Source: DASZUK01 sp963844575
Lineage (GTDB): Bacteria > Actinomycetota > Acidimicrobiia > Acidimicrobiales > RAAP-2
Length of the DNA: 64,000 bases
Assembly: GCA_963844575.1 (NCBI GenBank)
Contig: CAWJOU010000005.1
Coordinates: 1,054,001 to 1,118,000, forward strand
Reading direction: 5' to 3'
Part shown: in pieces, positions 62,409 to 64,000 of the stretch
How the letters are laid out: each line of letters begins with the position of its first letter
Numbering within the stretch: the first letter of the stretch is position 1
Position numbers and translations under genes: made by a program
Notes under the pieces: model-generated
What the model was told of the DNA's origin: nothing
The model's input: only the letters and a program-made list of their open reading frames with translations
The model's database searches: none

Positions 62409-63181
62409 CCGACGACGTCTTCGTCACCGTCGAGCGGCGACCCGATGGCGTCGCGCTCGTCCGGCTGGACCGGCCGAAGGCCAACGCGCTCTCCGGCGAG
62501 CTGCTGCAGCAGCTTCGGGCGATCGCCGAGGAGCTCACCGCGGACCCGCCGGGCGCGGTCGTCTTGTGGGGCGGCGAGCGCATCTTCGCCGCCGGCGCGG
62601 ACATCGTGCAGATGGAGGGCGGCGGGCCCGAAGCCGTCAGCGCGAACTTCGCCGCGGCCACCGGGGCGCTGGCTCGGCTGCCGAGGGTGACGATCGCGGC
62701 GATCAACGGCTACGCGCTCGGCGGTGGCCTCGAGCTGGCTCTCGCCTGTGACCTTCGGATCTGCGCCGACGATGCCAAGCTCGGCCTGCCGGAGATCCTG
62801 CTCGGCGTGATCCCGGGCGGTGGCGGCACGCAGCGGCTGGCCCGCCTGGTCGGCGTCGGCCGGGCCAAGGAGCTCGTGCTCACGGGTCGCCAGGTGCGCG
62901 CCGACGAGGCGCTGGCCATCGGCCTCGTCAACCGGGTCGTGCCGAAGGCGGACCTCATCGACGAGGTCCTGCGGTTCGCGGCCACCCTGGCGGCCGGGCC
63001 GTTGCTGGCCCAGGCGGCGGTCAAGACGGCCATCGACGAGGGGCTGGAGACGACGCTGGAGGAGGGCCTGACCATCGAGGCAGCGCAGTTCGTCGCGGTC
63101 AGCCGGACCGAGGACGCCGATCGGGGCATCCGCTCGTTCGTCGAGCATGGGCCCGGCAAGGCGACGTTCGTCGGCCGGTGA
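62405..63181 (+). CDS. Enoyl-CoA hydratase/isomerase family protein
   Basis: 258-residue crotonase-fold protein. IFAAGADIVQM and NGYALGGGLELALACDLRI form the oxyanion hole, and GLPEILLGVIPGGGGTQRLARLVG carries the two Glu of a true hydratase (LPEI; the second from the GGLELA loop). It probably hydrates 2-enoyl-CoAs in fatty-acid or propionyl-CoA-linked degradation. The GTG overlaps the meaB stop. Confidence 0.9.
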   Translation: MTDDVFVTVERRPDGVALVRLDRPKANALSGELLQQLRAIAEELTADPPGAVVLWGGERIFAAGADIVQMEGGGPEAVSANFAAATGALARLPRVTIAAINGYALGGGLELALACDLRICADDAKLGLPEILLGVIPGGGGTQRLARLVGVGRAKELVLTGRQVRADEALAIGLVNRVVPKADLIDEVLRFAATLAAGPLLAQAAVKTAIDEGLETTLEEGLTIEAAQFVAVSRTEDADRGIRSFVEHGPGKATFVGR

Positions 63182-63189
63182 CCGCACAT

Positions 63190-63257
63190 CGATGAGCCTG
63201 TACCGATGAGCCCATACCGATGAGCCCATACCGATGAGCCCATACCGATGAGCATGG
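63190..63257 (+). repeat. 14-bp tandem repeats before treS
   Basis: CGATGAGCCCATAC occurs three times (63204-63245), preceded by one variant copy (63190-63203) and followed by a partial copy that supplies the treS start ATGAGC. Every copy contains ATGAGC, in changing frames. Confidence 0.95.
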
Positions 63258-64000
63258 CCCCGCTTCCGGTCGGCCCGACGGACGGATCGTTCGACCCGTC
63301 CGCCCGCTGGTTCCAGCACGCGGTCTTCTACGAGGTCTTCATCCGCGGCTTCTACGACGCCAACGACGACGGCACCGGCGACCTACGGGGGCTGCGAGCC
63401 AAGCTCGACTACCTGCAGTGGCTGGGGATCGACTGCCTGTGGCTGCTGCCGTTCTACCCGTCGCCGTTCAAGGACGGCGGCTACGACATCAGCGACTTCT
63501 TCAACGTCCACCCCGACTACGGGACGCTCGGTGACGTCGTCGGCCTGCTCGAGGACGCCCACCGCCGCGGTATCCGGGTCATCGCCGACCTCGTCATGAA
63601 CCACACGAGCGACCAGCACCCGTGGTTCGTCGAGTCCCGCTCCAGCCGGACAAACCCGAAGGCCGACTGGTACGTCTGGAACGACGACGACCAGCGGTGG
63701 CCGGAGGCCCGGGTCGTCTTCACCGACGTCGAGCGGTCGAACTGGACGTGGGACGACACCCGCCAGCAGTACTACTGGCACCGCTTCTACTCCCATCAGC
63801 CGGACCTCAACTACGACAACCCCGAGGTGGCCGACGCCATGCTCGAGCTCGTCCGGTTCTGGCTCGACCTCGGCTTCGACGGCTTCCGGCTCGACGCGGT
63901 GCCGTACCTGTACCAGCGGGACGGGACGGCCGGCGAGCACCTGCCGGAGACCCACGCGTACGTCAAGCGCATCCGCAAGCAGCTCGAGGTCGACTACCCC
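63248..64000 (+). CDS. treS: Trehalose synthase (maltose glucosylmutase), partial
   Basis: The first 251 residues are in the window. WFQHAVFYEVFIRGFYDANDDGTGDLRGL, conserved region I DLVMNHTSDQHPWF, and region II GFDGFRLDAVPYLYQ with the nucleophile Asp place it in GH13 subfamily TreS, which interconverts maltose and trehalose. ATG 63248 or 63254 starts it; the tandem repeats directly upstream leave the choice open. Confidence 0.9.
   Translation, partial: MSMAPLPVGPTDGSFDPSARWFQHAVFYEVFIRGFYDANDDGTGDLRGLRAKLDYLQWLGIDCLWLLPFYPSPFKDGGYDISDFFNVHPDYGTLGDVVGLLEDAHRRGIRVIADLVMNHTSDQHPWFVESRSSRTNPKADWYVWNDDDQRWPEARVVFTDVERSNWTWDDTRQQYYWHRFYSHQPDLNYDNPEVADAMLELVRFWLDLGFDGFRLDAVPYLYQRDGTAGEHLPETHAYVKRIRKQLEVDYP

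Noticed and set aside
63190..63257. CRISPR-like array from the 14-bp repeats
   Set aside because: The copies abut with no spacers and there are no cas genes; this is a simple tandem duplication.

Overview
The window looks like a chromosomal segment of a high-GC actinomycete, most likely an uncultured Acidimicrobiia-type lineage. The clues are strong GC bias in third codon positions, a coenzyme-F420 type ferredoxin protein, class II fructose bisphosphatase (GlpX), MurA with Asp at the usual Cys position, trehalose synthase, MeaB, a Rho factor with a long low-complexity N-terminal insert, and many secreted proteins carrying the 'GYWLVA-DGGIFAFGDA' propeller repeat seen in that class. This placement is inference; the window holds no rRNA.

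Layout. 1-9.1 kb: part of an F420 hydrogenase/dehydrogenase beta-like protein, a VapBC-type toxin-antitoxin pair, an Fpg/Nei glycosylase, a Bcp peroxiredoxin, a DEAD-box helicase, a PIG-L deacetylase, aconitase and a propeller-CHAP secreted hydrolase. 9.1-32.3 kb: a TetR-type regulator followed by about 22 kb of co-directional genes. These encode PstC-PstA-PstB, three PstS-like binding proteins (two with a C-terminal membrane anchor), a sortase-fold protein without its catalytic residues, a WxL-like protein, a DUF916 membrane protein, a propeller protein with a His/Gly-rich tail, an adhesin of about 1,700 residues with tandem Ig domains, and two small exported proteins. I read this as a phosphate-uptake module joined to a non-covalent cell-surface display system, and it is the most unusual part of the window. 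32.4-42.3 kb: argS, an L,D-transpeptidase, a phosphoesterase, tRNA-Arg(CCG), lysA, a second toxin-antitoxin pair, and the hom-thrC pair. 42.6-50.2 kb: rho, rpmE, prfA, prmC, rpiB, glyA and a WecA/TagO-type transferase. 50.3-58.2 kb: the complete F-type ATP synthase operon. 58.2-64 kb: a PEBP protein, glpX, murA, meaB, an enoyl-CoA hydratase and the start of treS.

Two patterns run through the whole window. First, six genes (fpg, the first pstS, the giant adhesin, hom, atpD, atpC) are each broken by one apparent extra base, always in the same (+1) direction and each exactly repairable. Several are essential, so this is either an insertion-biased consensus artefact or, less likely, +1 recoding. 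Second, many operon-leading genes have a -10-like hexamer 6-8 nt before the start codon and no Shine-Dalgarno sequence, which implies leaderless transcripts.
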